From Propionibacteriaceae bacterium (GTDB taxonomy: Bacteria; Actinomycetota; Actinomycetes; Propionibacteriales; Propionibacteriaceae): a DNA stretch of 6,102 nucleotides. A program made the position numbers and the translations under genes. Numbering within the stretch: the stretch's first letter is position 1; each line of letters opens with the position of its first letter. Below the pieces are notes generated by a model that saw nothing but the letters and a program-made list of their open reading frames with translations, made no database searches and was not told the DNA's origin. The stretch covers positions 1 through 6,102 of the forward strand of contig JAJTCL010000177.1 in assembly GCA_021323255.1 (NCBI GenBank), given 5' to 3'. Below are positions 1 through 5,566 of this stretch, one piece after another.

Positions 1-428
1 CGACCCGAGGAGCGCGGCGAGGAGCCAGGTTACGGGTGAGGACCAAGGAATGTGAGGAATCGAACTCGGGAGCAACCGATCAACCAGGCTAGTGCGGCCG
101 CCACGCTGGTCACTACCGGCCAACGGAGGAGCATGCGCGGCGGACGCTGAAGCCGCATCATGGCGATTGCCTGACCTGCGCCGAGCAGTGCCCCCTCGAT
201 GGACCCAGCGCCGACAAGCAGAGCGAATTCCGGCACAGTCGGCAAGTCATGGGTCGCCGCTAGCGCTCCGGCGATGGCGGCAGCCGTGAAGCCGGCTGCC
301 TCGCCGGCCACTGTCCAGCCCAGCCACCGGCGGTAAAAGGCACGTGCCTCCGGCTGCAGCTTTCCGCCCGCCTCGAGTCCCAGTGATCGCGCGCTCGGCG
401 GCAGCGGAACAATGCGCTCTGGTTTCAT
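1..428 (-). pseudogene. Small integral membrane protein, frameshifted and cut by the window edge
   Basis: This gene starts at ATG 428-426, 20 nt after the CPBP protease stop, with a good ribosome binding site (GGAAGG at 435-440, 6-nt spacer), so the two were probably co-transcribed. I do not recognise a named family. The N-terminus (about 30 residues) is polar, followed by hydrophobic stretches at about residues 36-58, 66-92 and 103-118. The second carries an EGxxLGxxQ pattern (E78 to Q86). The reading frame breaks at about position 74: after Gly118 the original frame gives a 14-residue polar tail and stops at 30. Dropping one base puts the next 24 codons, to position 1, into a frame reading LPSSIPHIPWSSPVTW and then LLAALLGS, a typical membrane-protein continuation. 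Ancestral ggt-atg-ctc becoming ggt-tg-ctc (a lost A) would explain it. It could be a true pseudogene or a one-base sequencing error. The function is unknown. Confidence 0.6.
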
Positions 429-448
429 CTACTACCTTCCGATGCTGG

Positions 449-1159
449 TTACCAAAGTCCATACATCGGGCCAACGAGATAGAAGCTGACCAGGCCTATG
501 GTGTTGTTGAATCCGTGGCCAAGGACGGCCGCCCACAGATTCTTGAAGCGCCATCGCAGGAAGCTGAAGAACAGCGCATCGAGAAACGTGAGGATGATCC
601 CGATCAGGCCTTGCTCAGTGTGGGCGAGCCCAAAGAGCACCGACGACAGCACAACAGCGGCGAGTATGCCAACCGTGTTGCCGCCGAACACGTCAGTGAT
701 CCGAAGCGGCAAATAACCGCGGTAGACGATCTCCTCGCCAACTGCTGCCAGCGTCCAGGAGACGGCAAGAAACATCAGCAAGGAGCCGAGGTTGCCCTGC
801 AGCCCCGCGAACTGGCTGAGATCTTGGCGCTCACCGGTGATGCGGTTCAAGATCGGCATGGTGAGTCCGAACTGAAATAGGTCCCAGGCAAGCGTCAGCC
901 CAAACACAATTGCGATCATGCGCAGTGCTCGTGGAGTACGGCGAAAGCCCAGTGCGCTCGGTCCCTGCCGCCGGATCGCGAGCGAGATCACCACCAACGG
1001 GAGGACGATCAGCGTAGCTATGAAGAAATCCGAGATCACCATGGCCGCCGCCACAACAACCTCCAACGCCGCCATAACCCTCCATGCCGCCGTCTGCCAT
1101 CGGCCCAGTAAGCCGTTCGACCCAAATGGAGAGGCCAGCTCCCTCTTGATGCCAGGCAT
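449..1159 (-). CDS. CPBP-family intramembrane metalloprotease (CAAX protease/bacteriocin-processing type)
   Basis: The protein has 236 residues and is intact. It carries the three CPBP (Abi, Rce1-like) motifs in order: EEIVYRG (E142, E143, R147), FGLAH (F176, H180) and HGFNN (H215, N219). In this family the glutamates and histidines form the active site within the membrane. Hydrophobic segments lie at about residues 28-62, 80-100, 124-140, 162-178, 184-200 and 220-232, as expected for this polytopic family. The start at 1159 is supported by AAGGAG at 1165-1170 with a 5-nt spacer. Family members cleave prenylated proteins or peptides, or act in bacteriocin self-immunity and sigma/anti-sigma control. 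The substrate here cannot be inferred, because no bacteriocin or prenylated partner is visible. Its downstream neighbour is a small membrane protein 20 nt away on the same strand. The family is certain; the role is not. Confidence 0.9.
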   Translation of the reverse strand: MPGIKRELASPFGSNGLLGRWQTAAWRVMAALEVVVAAAMVISDFFIATLIVLPLVVISLAIRRQGPSALGFRRTPRALRMIAIVFGLTLAWDLFQFGLTMPILNRITGERQDLSQFAGLQGNLGSLLMFLAVSWTLAAVGEEIVYRGYLPLRITDVFGGNTVGILAAVVLSSVLFGLAHTEQGLIGIILTFLDALFFSFLRWRFKNLWAAVLGHGFNNTIGLVSFYLVGPMYGLW

Positions 1160-1330
1160 CCGGGCTCCTTACCTGGCTCGCGTGAAGCCACCTGCGGACA
1201 TCTCTGCGCATGACCGGCTTTCTGACAGCGTCAGGCAGCGACGCCAAACGAGCCAGAGCCTAAGGTCCCTCCCACCAAGGACGATGCTCACCAGAGGCAT
1301 CTGGATAGGTCGTCGGGAATCAGGATTGCC
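1160..1330. other. Upstream region of the CPBP gene, no gene seen
   Basis: With the hairpin and permease remnant to its right, this stretch separates the GH1 and CPBP genes. The minus-strand CPBP promoter should lie here, but I see no convincing -35/-10 pair. A short inverted repeat (CCAGA/TCTGG around 1292-1305) is too weak to call. Open frames across it have no recognisable protein content and look like shadows. Confidence 0.4.
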
Positions 1331-1382
1331 GGAGGACCACCTACTGCGGCAAGGCAACTCCCACCGCAGTAGACGGCCCTCC
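1331..1382 (-). terminator. Long hairpin after the permease remnant, probable terminator without a U-tract
   Basis: The two 19-nt arms are 1331-1349 and 1364-1382, with a 14-nt loop. On the plus strand three of the 19 pairs are A-C or C-A mismatches. On the minus-strand RNA those same three become G-U wobbles, so all 19 positions pair. The hairpin lies 13 nt past the stop of the minus-strand ABC permease remnant, where a terminator would be expected. No T-run follows it; this is common in high-GC actinobacteria. It could instead be a mobile palindromic element or an RNA-processing stem. It is expected to separate CPBP transcription from the upstream genes. Confidence 0.6.
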
Positions 1383-1395
1383 GTGCTTCACGCGC

Positions 1396-1701
1396 TCAGC
1401 CGACCGCCAGGTCCCGGCGAAGGTAAGGTGAGCAAGCCCGCGCGACCAGTGCGGACGCGATGGCCAGCATTACCAGCAGAGGCGCGACGGCAACCTCGCC
1501 GCCGTGCAGGGTCGGCACGCGGGTTAAGGGAGAGATGTCACGCACTCAACGCGGCAAATCCAATAGCGGTCCCTCGCTGGCCAGGTAGGTCGCGACGAGG
1601 ACGGCCCACGCGATGGGGTCGCACGGCGGGAGAGCCCGTGGGGCGACTCAGCTCGCGCCGACCAGCACCCAGACGGCCGGCAGCCGTACGACGCCAGAAC
1701 G
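1396..1701 (-). pseudogene. C-terminal remnant of an ABC-2 export permease (TnrB3/polyketide exporter type)
   Basis: Reading the minus strand from 1701 to the TGA at 1398-1396 in one frame gives LPAVWVLVGAS, stop, then segments including AWAVLVATYL, GPLLDLPR, a second stop, VRDISPLTRVPTLHGG and VAPLLVMLAIASALVA, ending RRDLAVG. This matches, from memory, the end of the large actinobacterial ABC-2 permeases that export antibiotics such as tetronasin, whose C-termini typically read LLDLPQWV, SPFTHVP and a final helix with FRRRD. The two internal stops are TGA at 1650-1648 and 1548-1546; the second sits where the family has Trp, so TGG to TGA is the simplest origin. Only about 100 codons of an expected 500 or more remain; I see no N-terminal part or partner ATPase. 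There is no frameshift within the remnant, so this is substitution decay plus truncation. A sequencing artefact would not give this pattern. Confidence 0.75.
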
Positions 1702-1828
1702 TCACTGCAACGTGGCGGGCCGGTTCGGAACAGCCGACCAGCTAAGCAAGTCAGGACGCGGGTTGTCCCTTTCTGACGAGATGTCCAGTCGTTATGATCT
1801 TGGTCGGCTCAGCACGTCCCAGGCTCGG

Positions 1829-3292
1829 CTAAGCGCCCGGAATGCTGTTGCTGCGAGCAACGGCGGAGTACCACGACGCCGAGGCCTTGGGGCTGCGGGC
1901 AAGTGTGTTGAAATCCACCTGGACAAGTCCCCAGCGTTGGCTGTAGCCGGCGGCCCATTCAAAGTTGTCCAACAATGACCAGGCGTGGTAGCCAGTCACC
2001 CGGGAGCCCTCGCCGAAAGCTTGATGCACCGCCTGCAGATGCCGGCGGTGGAAGTCCACGCGGGTACGGTCAGCGGTTGGCTGGCTGCTGTCAGTTGGGT
2101 CGTCGGGGACGCCGTTCTCGGTAATCATGACCTCCGGAGAGGCATAGTCGCGGCGCAGCCTCATGAGGACGTCATAGAGGCCCTGCGGATAGATCTGCTG
2201 CCAGCCCGCTGAGGAGATGGGATGGGATTGGAACGGTCGTCCCTGGCCGTCGATCACCACGGGCGTGTAGTAGTTCACGCCAAGGAAGTCGACCGGTGCG
2301 GCAATGGCTACAAGGTCGTCGTTCTTGGTCGCTGCTTCGATACCGGCAGCAACCCGGTGGTTCGAACGGCTGAGGTCTGGATAGCGGCCCTTGAGCAGCG
2401 GGTCGAGGTAAAGAGTGTTCTCGGTGGTATCGGCAGCCAGCGCTGCAGCTTCGGCCTCCGAACTGCCGTCCGCGGCGTAGCACGGGGCAAGTTGCAGGCA
2501 GGGCCCGATCCGGCCTGTGGTTTGGACGCTGCGAAACGCCGCGACCGCGCGGCCGTGAGCGAGGTTGAGGTGGTGAATGACCGTTCCAGACGCTCCCAGG
2601 TCGCTTTTGCCGGGCGCCATCCGGCCGTATTGGTAACCCTGCTCGGCAATGACTTTTGCCTCGTTGATGGTCAACCACCGGTCAACTCGGTCACCCAGCG
2701 CCGCGAACGGCACCGTTGCGTAGTCGGCGAACCATTCAGCGCTGTCTCGGTTCTCCCATCCGCCTCGATCTTGCAGGCCTTGCGGCAGGTCCCAGTGGTA
2801 GAGGGTGGCTATTGGTGAGATGCCCCGGGCGAGCAACCCATCGACGAGACGGTCATAGAACTCGAGGCCCCGCCGGTTGACGGGCCCGCGGCCACCCGGA
2901 AGCACGCGGGGCCAGGCTATGGAGAACCGGTAGGAGCCGATCCCGAGGCTGTGCATCAGGTCAAGATCGGATTCCCACCGGTGGTAATGGTCGCAGGCCA
3001 CCGCCCCGGAGCTGCCGTCGGCAATCGTGCCGGGGCGTTCACAGAAGGTGTCCCATATCGAGCGGCCTCGCCCGTCGGCGGTGGCCGCGCCCTCGATCTG
3101 GTACGCCGATGTAGCGACACCCCACTTGAACCCATCTGGAAATTGAAGCGGTGGGTTTACAGGAGCGCTTGTCGACGGCGAAGGCGTACGGCCAGCTCCG
3201 CTCGAGCACGCCGGTCCTGCGATGCCCGCAGCAGCCGCCACTATCGCGGCGCAGAACCGGCGCCGGCGCAGCCTGTACGGCAGGCCGGGCAT
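1829..3292 (-). CDS. GH1 beta-glucosidase, exported, possibly a Tat lipoprotein
   Basis: The protein has 487 residues; the GH1 (beta/alpha)8 domain starts at about residue 50 and is full length. GH1 signatures are SAYQIEGA (Q65), YHWDLPQGL (H166, W167), TINEA (acid/base E211), ITENG (nucleophile E392) and HAWSLLDNFEW (E445, W446). The enzyme should hydrolyse beta-linked glucosides with retention of configuration. The N-terminus RLRRRRF followed by an Ala-rich core and GPAC-SSG resembles a Tat-type signal with a weak lipobox (Cys29), followed by a Ser/Thr/Pro linker to about residue 48. It may therefore act outside the membrane, unlike most bacterial GH1 enzymes, which are cytosolic. The acid/base motif reads NEA where NEP is usual. 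The ATG at 3292 is fixed by a near-perfect SD (3297-3305, 4-nt spacer). A decayed universal stress protein gene lies upstream on the same strand. Beta-galactosidase or related specificity cannot be excluded. Confidence 0.93.
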   Translation of the reverse strand: MPGLPYRLRRRRFCAAIVAAAAGIAGPACSSGAGRTPSPSTSAPVNPPLQFPDGFKWGVATSAYQIEGAATADGRGRSIWDTFCERPGTIADGSSGAVACDHYHRWESDLDLMHSLGIGSYRFSIAWPRVLPGGRGPVNRRGLEFYDRLVDGLLARGISPIATLYHWDLPQGLQDRGGWENRDSAEWFADYATVPFAALGDRVDRWLTINEAKVIAEQGYQYGRMAPGKSDLGASGTVIHHLNLAHGRAVAAFRSVQTTGRIGPCLQLAPCYAADGSSEAEAAALAADTTENTLYLDPLLKGRYPDLSRSNHRVAAGIEAATKNDDLVAIAAPVDFLGVNYYTPVVIDGQGRPFQSHPISSAGWQQIYPQGLYDVLMRLRRDYASPEVMITENGVPDDPTDSSQPTADRTRVDFHRRHLQAVHQAFGEGSRVTGYHAWSLLDNFEWAAGYSQRWGLVQVDFNTLARSPKASASWYSAVARSNSIPGA

Positions 3293-3296
3293 TCGG

Positions 3297-3305
3297 ACCT
3301 CCTTT
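3297..3305 (-). promoter_or_regulatory. Strong Shine-Dalgarno of the GH1 gene
   Basis: The minus strand reads AAAGGAGGT followed by CCGA and the ATG. This is a near-perfect complement of the 16S 3' end with a 4-nt spacer. It fixes the GH1 start at 3292 and keeps the Arg-rich signal peptide in the protein. Confidence 0.8.
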
Positions 3306-3367
3306 ATCAGGTGTCGCCGAACGCGGGCGCGCGCACCTCGATACCCGCCTTTTCCCTGATCATGGAT

Positions 3368-3834
3368 TCACCGAGGTAGATCCTGCAACACGTGCCGGAG
3401 TTTTCCCGCTGCGCGGGTTGCCACAACCTGGCCGCCGGCACACGCGCTTGAGTAGATCAAGTCAGGGCCTCACGCACCCGGCCGACGCCAACGCGTTCGC
3501 GAGTGCCCACGACGAGCAGACGCGCGTCCAGAGACTGCCGAATCAAGACCTCGCCGGCACTCCCGCTGGCAAACTGCAGGATCCATTCGGGACGAGGCGA
3601 TATGGCGTCGAACACTGCGGTGATCCACCGCCGATAGGAGTCCTAGAGCTCCTCGGCGCTCACGTCCATGAAGTTCGCCGGCGCGGGAAACCCGGCGGGG
3701 TTGAGCTACGGCCAGTCAAGCACGTGCACGGCTCGCAGCACGGCCCCGACGCTCCTGGCCTGCTCAGCCGCCCAATCCAAGCCAGCCTTACTCGACCGCG
3801 AATCGTCGAGTCCTACGACGATCTCGTTCCTCAT
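3368..3834 (-). pseudogene. Universal stress protein (UspA family), broken
   Basis: The minus strand from ATG 3834-3832 reads MRNEIVVGLDDSRSS, then LDWAAEQARSVGA and VHVLDWP, a typical actinobacterial Usp N-terminus. It continues in the same frame through NPAGFPAPANFMDVSAEEL, DSYRRWITAVFDAIS, AGEVLIRQS and LLVVGTRERVGVGR. Two TAG codons interrupt it: codon 43 (3708-3706) and codon 64 (3645-3643). The first fits a 3-nt loss within an expected PYGLN; the second fits GAG to TAG. Near 3470 the conserved C-terminal ATP-loop (G-S) and last strand are lost. A different frame down to the TGA at 3370-3368 gives QVVATRAAG, resembling the usual VVAVPA end, so a frameshift is likely there. The ribosome binding site is preserved (GGAGG at 3841-3845, 6-nt spacer). 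Usp proteins bind ATP and are often induced in hypoxia or dormancy. The GH1 gene follows about 75 nt later on the same strand. Confidence 0.8.
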
Positions 3835-3865
3835 CCCGCACCTCCACATCGTCGGGCGGTATCAT

Positions 3866-4039
3866 TTACACCTCCGACAGTGACGGCGCCCTCGTACCCG
3901 TACAACCGCCCTTGGTCGTCCTTGGCGAGGACCTTCGTCCCTCGCACCCGACACCGTCCTTGTACGCATATGTTCTTCTCGCCGGAGAGCAACAGTCGGG
4001 CCTTTGTACGGACGTCTGCGTGACCTTGGGCTCTTCCAT
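3866..4039 (-). pseudogene. Possible decayed small gene upstream of the universal stress protein
   Basis: This is a tentative composite on the minus strand. ATG 4039-4037 begins MEEPKVTQTSV. A one-base shift near 4005 leads into a frame reading LLLSGEKNICVQGRCRVRG and then TKVLAKDDQGRLYGYEG. A shift back near 3875 gives a TAA at 3868-3866, 31 nt before the Usp start. Third codon positions in the central part are mostly G or C, as expected for coding DNA here, and the peptide is varied and soluble-looking. No family is recognised and no strong ribosome binding site is seen. It could equally be non-coding spacer between divergent promoters. Confidence 0.3.
3925..3945. repeat. Imperfect inverted repeat in the divergent spacer
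   Basis: The arms GCGAGGAC (3925-3932) and GTCCCTCGC (3937-3945) pair over 8 bp with one bulged base around a 4-nt centre. The minus strand contains GGGACGAAGGTCCT. This matches 11 of 14 core positions of the published DosR dormancy box (GGGACTWWAGTCCC), but the outer flanks do not match. It lies about 90 nt upstream of the Usp start. It could be an operator, a hairpin or chance. Confidence 0.3.
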
Positions 4040-4048
4040 GTTGCCCAA
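4026..4048. repeat. TTGGGC-N11-GCCCAA inverted repeat upstream of WS/DGAT
   Basis: Perfect 6-bp arms lie at 4026-4031 and 4043-4048 around an 11-nt centre, 29 nt before the WS/DGAT start. The spacing and position suit a dimeric repressor or activator site, but the arms are short and no regulator gene is in the window. Confidence 0.3.
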
Positions 4049-4077
4049 TCACCCTGTCGGATAGGCAGGTGGGATCG

Positions 4078-5439
4078 ATGACACGCGACCTTTGGCGAGT
4101 GGGCCCGTGGAGCGGAAAGCAGCCAGTGATCGAGCGGGCCAGCTCAGCCGATTTGGCGTATCTGGCGATGGAGGCTGGCAGGGTACCGCAGCAATTCGCG
4201 GCCATCTTGCTGTTGAAACCATCCGGTGATTTCAGCTTGCCTCGCCTTCGACAGGTGATTTCAGAGCGCATCCTTGCTATTCCACGGTTACGGCAGCGGT
4301 TGATCAAGGTGCCGGTTGGCTGTGGGCATCCGGTGTGGGTGGATGATCATGACTTCCATATTGATCAGCACGTTCGAGCTATGTCGTGCCGACCCCCAGG
4401 AAACGAGCGGGCGCTGTTTGACACCGCTCTCTCCGTGATCATGGAACCGCTGCCGAAGAAGGCTCCGCTGTGGTCGGTAGTTCTGATCACTGGACTCCCG
4501 GATGGCAGAGCGGCGGTTGTGGTCGTGCTGCACCATGTCCTCGCCGATGGCCTTGGCGGGCTGAACGTGCTAGCGGCACTGGTTGATCCGGGCTTGAAAG
4601 CTGCCGGCGTGCCGTTCCCGAGGCCTCGGCCGGCGCTGCCGGTCCTTGCTCGCGATGCTTTGCTGACGCGGCTCCGCGGAATTCGTCAGGCGGCCGGCTC
4701 CTGGCGCTCCCTGCGCCAGGCGATGTTCGCCGGTGGAGGCTTTCGGCCAGATCCCGCCGTTCCTTGCTCCCTTGTGCAACCGACGAGTTCCCGCCTCAGG
4801 ATGGCGGCTATCAGGCGGGAGCGCGCTCCAGTCGCGGCGGCGGCGCACCGGAAGGGGGCCACCGCCAACGACGCTGTTCTCGTTGCTGTAGGTGCCGCGC
4901 TGCATCAGATCTTGCTGAGCAGAGGTGAGTCGGTTGAGCCGATTGCCATCACTGTGCCGGTCTCGGGTCGCGGCTCAGGGCCCGGACCCGCGGTGGGAAA
5001 TCTGGTGAGCCCCATGCTCGTTGAGGTTCCCACCAGTGGCGCCGTGCGCGAACGTCTCGCCCAGGTTGAGGCGGCGGTGCGCGCCCACAAGGCGGCAGCG
5101 ACCGGTCCCCCACCCGTCGCCATTATGGGTGGGCTGTTCCGGGTGGTCGCAAGGCTTGGCGGCTATCGCTTCTACATGAATCACCAGCGCCGGTTCCACA
5201 CGCTGGTGACGCACGTCCGCGGCCCCGAAGAACCGCTGACGCTTGATGGGCATTCAGTCAGCGAGGCTATTCCGGTTGCGATTGGCGAGCGCGGGAACAT
5301 CACCGTGTCCTTCGAGGTGCTGTCGTACGCCGGCATGCTCACCATCACCGTGATCGTCGACCCGGAGCACGGTCCGGACCTTGAAGACTTGATCCGCAGG
5401 CTGCAGCACGAGCTCGATTCGATCATTGCGTCGCCCTAG
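4078..5439 (+). CDS. Wax ester synthase/diacylglycerol acyltransferase (WS/DGAT family)
   Basis: This protein transfers acyl chains from acyl-CoA to diacylglycerol or long-chain alcohol, making triacylglycerol or wax ester at the membrane/lipid-droplet surface. It is intact, 453 residues from ATG 4078, near the usual family length. Visible motifs are ASSADLAYLAME near the N-terminus, PLW (130-132), the catalytic HHVLADG (H152, H153, D157, G158), ND (264-265), PVSGR, GNLVSPM, and the C-terminal DUF1298 region with SFEVLSYAGMLTITV. The family's usual SNVPGP appears as THVRGP (378-383). ATG 4078 is preferred over GTG 4069 because AGGTGG (4067-4072) sits 5 nt ahead of it. The gene is divergent from the Usp gene; 19 nt downstream comes a truncated SRPBCC gene on the same strand. 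In M. tuberculosis the best-known homologue, tgs1, and several usp genes belong to the DosR dormancy response, but this protein is clearly not a close copy of Tgs1. Substrate preference is unknown. Confidence 0.92.
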   Translation: MTRDLWRVGPWSGKQPVIERASSADLAYLAMEAGRVPQQFAAILLLKPSGDFSLPRLRQVISERILAIPRLRQRLIKVPVGCGHPVWVDDHDFHIDQHVRAMSCRPPGNERALFDTALSVIMEPLPKKAPLWSVVLITGLPDGRAAVVVVLHHVLADGLGGLNVLAALVDPGLKAAGVPFPRPRPALPVLARDALLTRLRGIRQAAGSWRSLRQAMFAGGGFRPDPAVPCSLVQPTSSRLRMAAIRRERAPVAAAAHRKGATANDAVLVAVGAALHQILLSRGESVEPIAITVPVSGRGSGPGPAVGNLVSPMLVEVPTSGAVRERLAQVEAAVRAHKAAATGPPPVAIMGGLFRVVARLGGYRFYMNHQRRFHTLVTHVRGPEEPLTLDGHSVSEAIPVAIGERGNITVSFEVLSYAGMLTITVIVDPEHGPDLEDLIRRLQHELDSIIASP

Positions 5440-5458
5440 CGGAAAGAGACGAGCTGAC

Positions 5459-5566
5459 ATGGCAAGAGTCACCGGCGAAATCCTGATCAACCGGCCGGTC
5501 GAGATGGTGAGATCAACCAGTCGTCGTATGAAGCGTGCTGCCGGAGCGCCGTCCACAACGTCGTGA
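5459..5566 (+). pseudogene. N-terminal stub of a SRPBCC (START-like, polyketide cyclase) gene
   Basis: The ATG at 5459, 19 nt after the WS/DGAT stop and preceded by a purine-rich stretch, begins MARVTGEILINRPVEMV. From memory this is the opening of actinobacterial SRPBCC proteins, which continue VFDFVADERNEP. Here the match ends at codon 17 (position 5509). The next 18 codons are antisense to the E2-type pseudogene, and the frame ends at TGA 5564-5566. The SRPBCC fold binds hydrophobic ligands, which would suit a lipid-enzyme operon, but nothing functional remains. The ORF is too short for routine gene calling. Confidence 0.65.
5509..5510. other. Rearrangement breakpoint joining two truncated genes
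   Basis: Left of this point the plus strand matches a SRPBCC N-terminus up to EMV. Right of it the minus strand matches an E2-type acyltransferase C-terminus up to FIRRLVDL. Each gene loses its family signal at the same place, so this is a junction formed by deletion or inversion. No insertion sequence, target duplication or tRNA is seen at the point. The position is uncertain by a few bases. Confidence 0.6.

Noticed and set aside
344..880. 178-codon plus-strand open frame
   Set aside because: Fully antisense to the CPBP gene, whose catalytic motifs are unambiguous on the other strand.
918..1745. 275-codon plus-strand open frame
   Set aside because: It lies antisense to CPBP and the permease remnant and is Arg-rich with no recognisable domain. 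The minus-strand reading explains the sequence better.
1800..1840. Repeated CGGCT-AGC words after the GH1 stop
   Set aside because: They are direct, not inverted, and too short to support a terminator or repeat element.
3296..3440. Minus-strand frame ending RIYLGESMIREKAGIEVRAP
   Set aside because: It looks protein-like near the GH1 start, but it has no start or ribosome binding site that I trust, is short and overlaps the Usp 3' end; probably chance.
3643..3708. TAG recoding (pyrrolysine-like or suppressor)
   Set aside because: Only the Usp has TAG interruptions, WS/DGAT and GH1 end in TAG normally, and the Usp C-terminus is also damaged, so pseudogene decay is simpler.
3151..4023. 290-codon plus-strand open frame
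   Set aside because: It runs antisense to the GH1 N-terminus and the Usp pseudogene, has low-complexity Arg/Pro-rich content and no family signal; it is a GC-driven shadow.
5254..5508. Continuation of the minus-strand E2 frame into WS/DGAT
   Set aside because: Past about 5510 the translation no longer resembles E2 and is antisense to the SRPBCC stub and WS/DGAT, so it is read-through after loss of the native stop.
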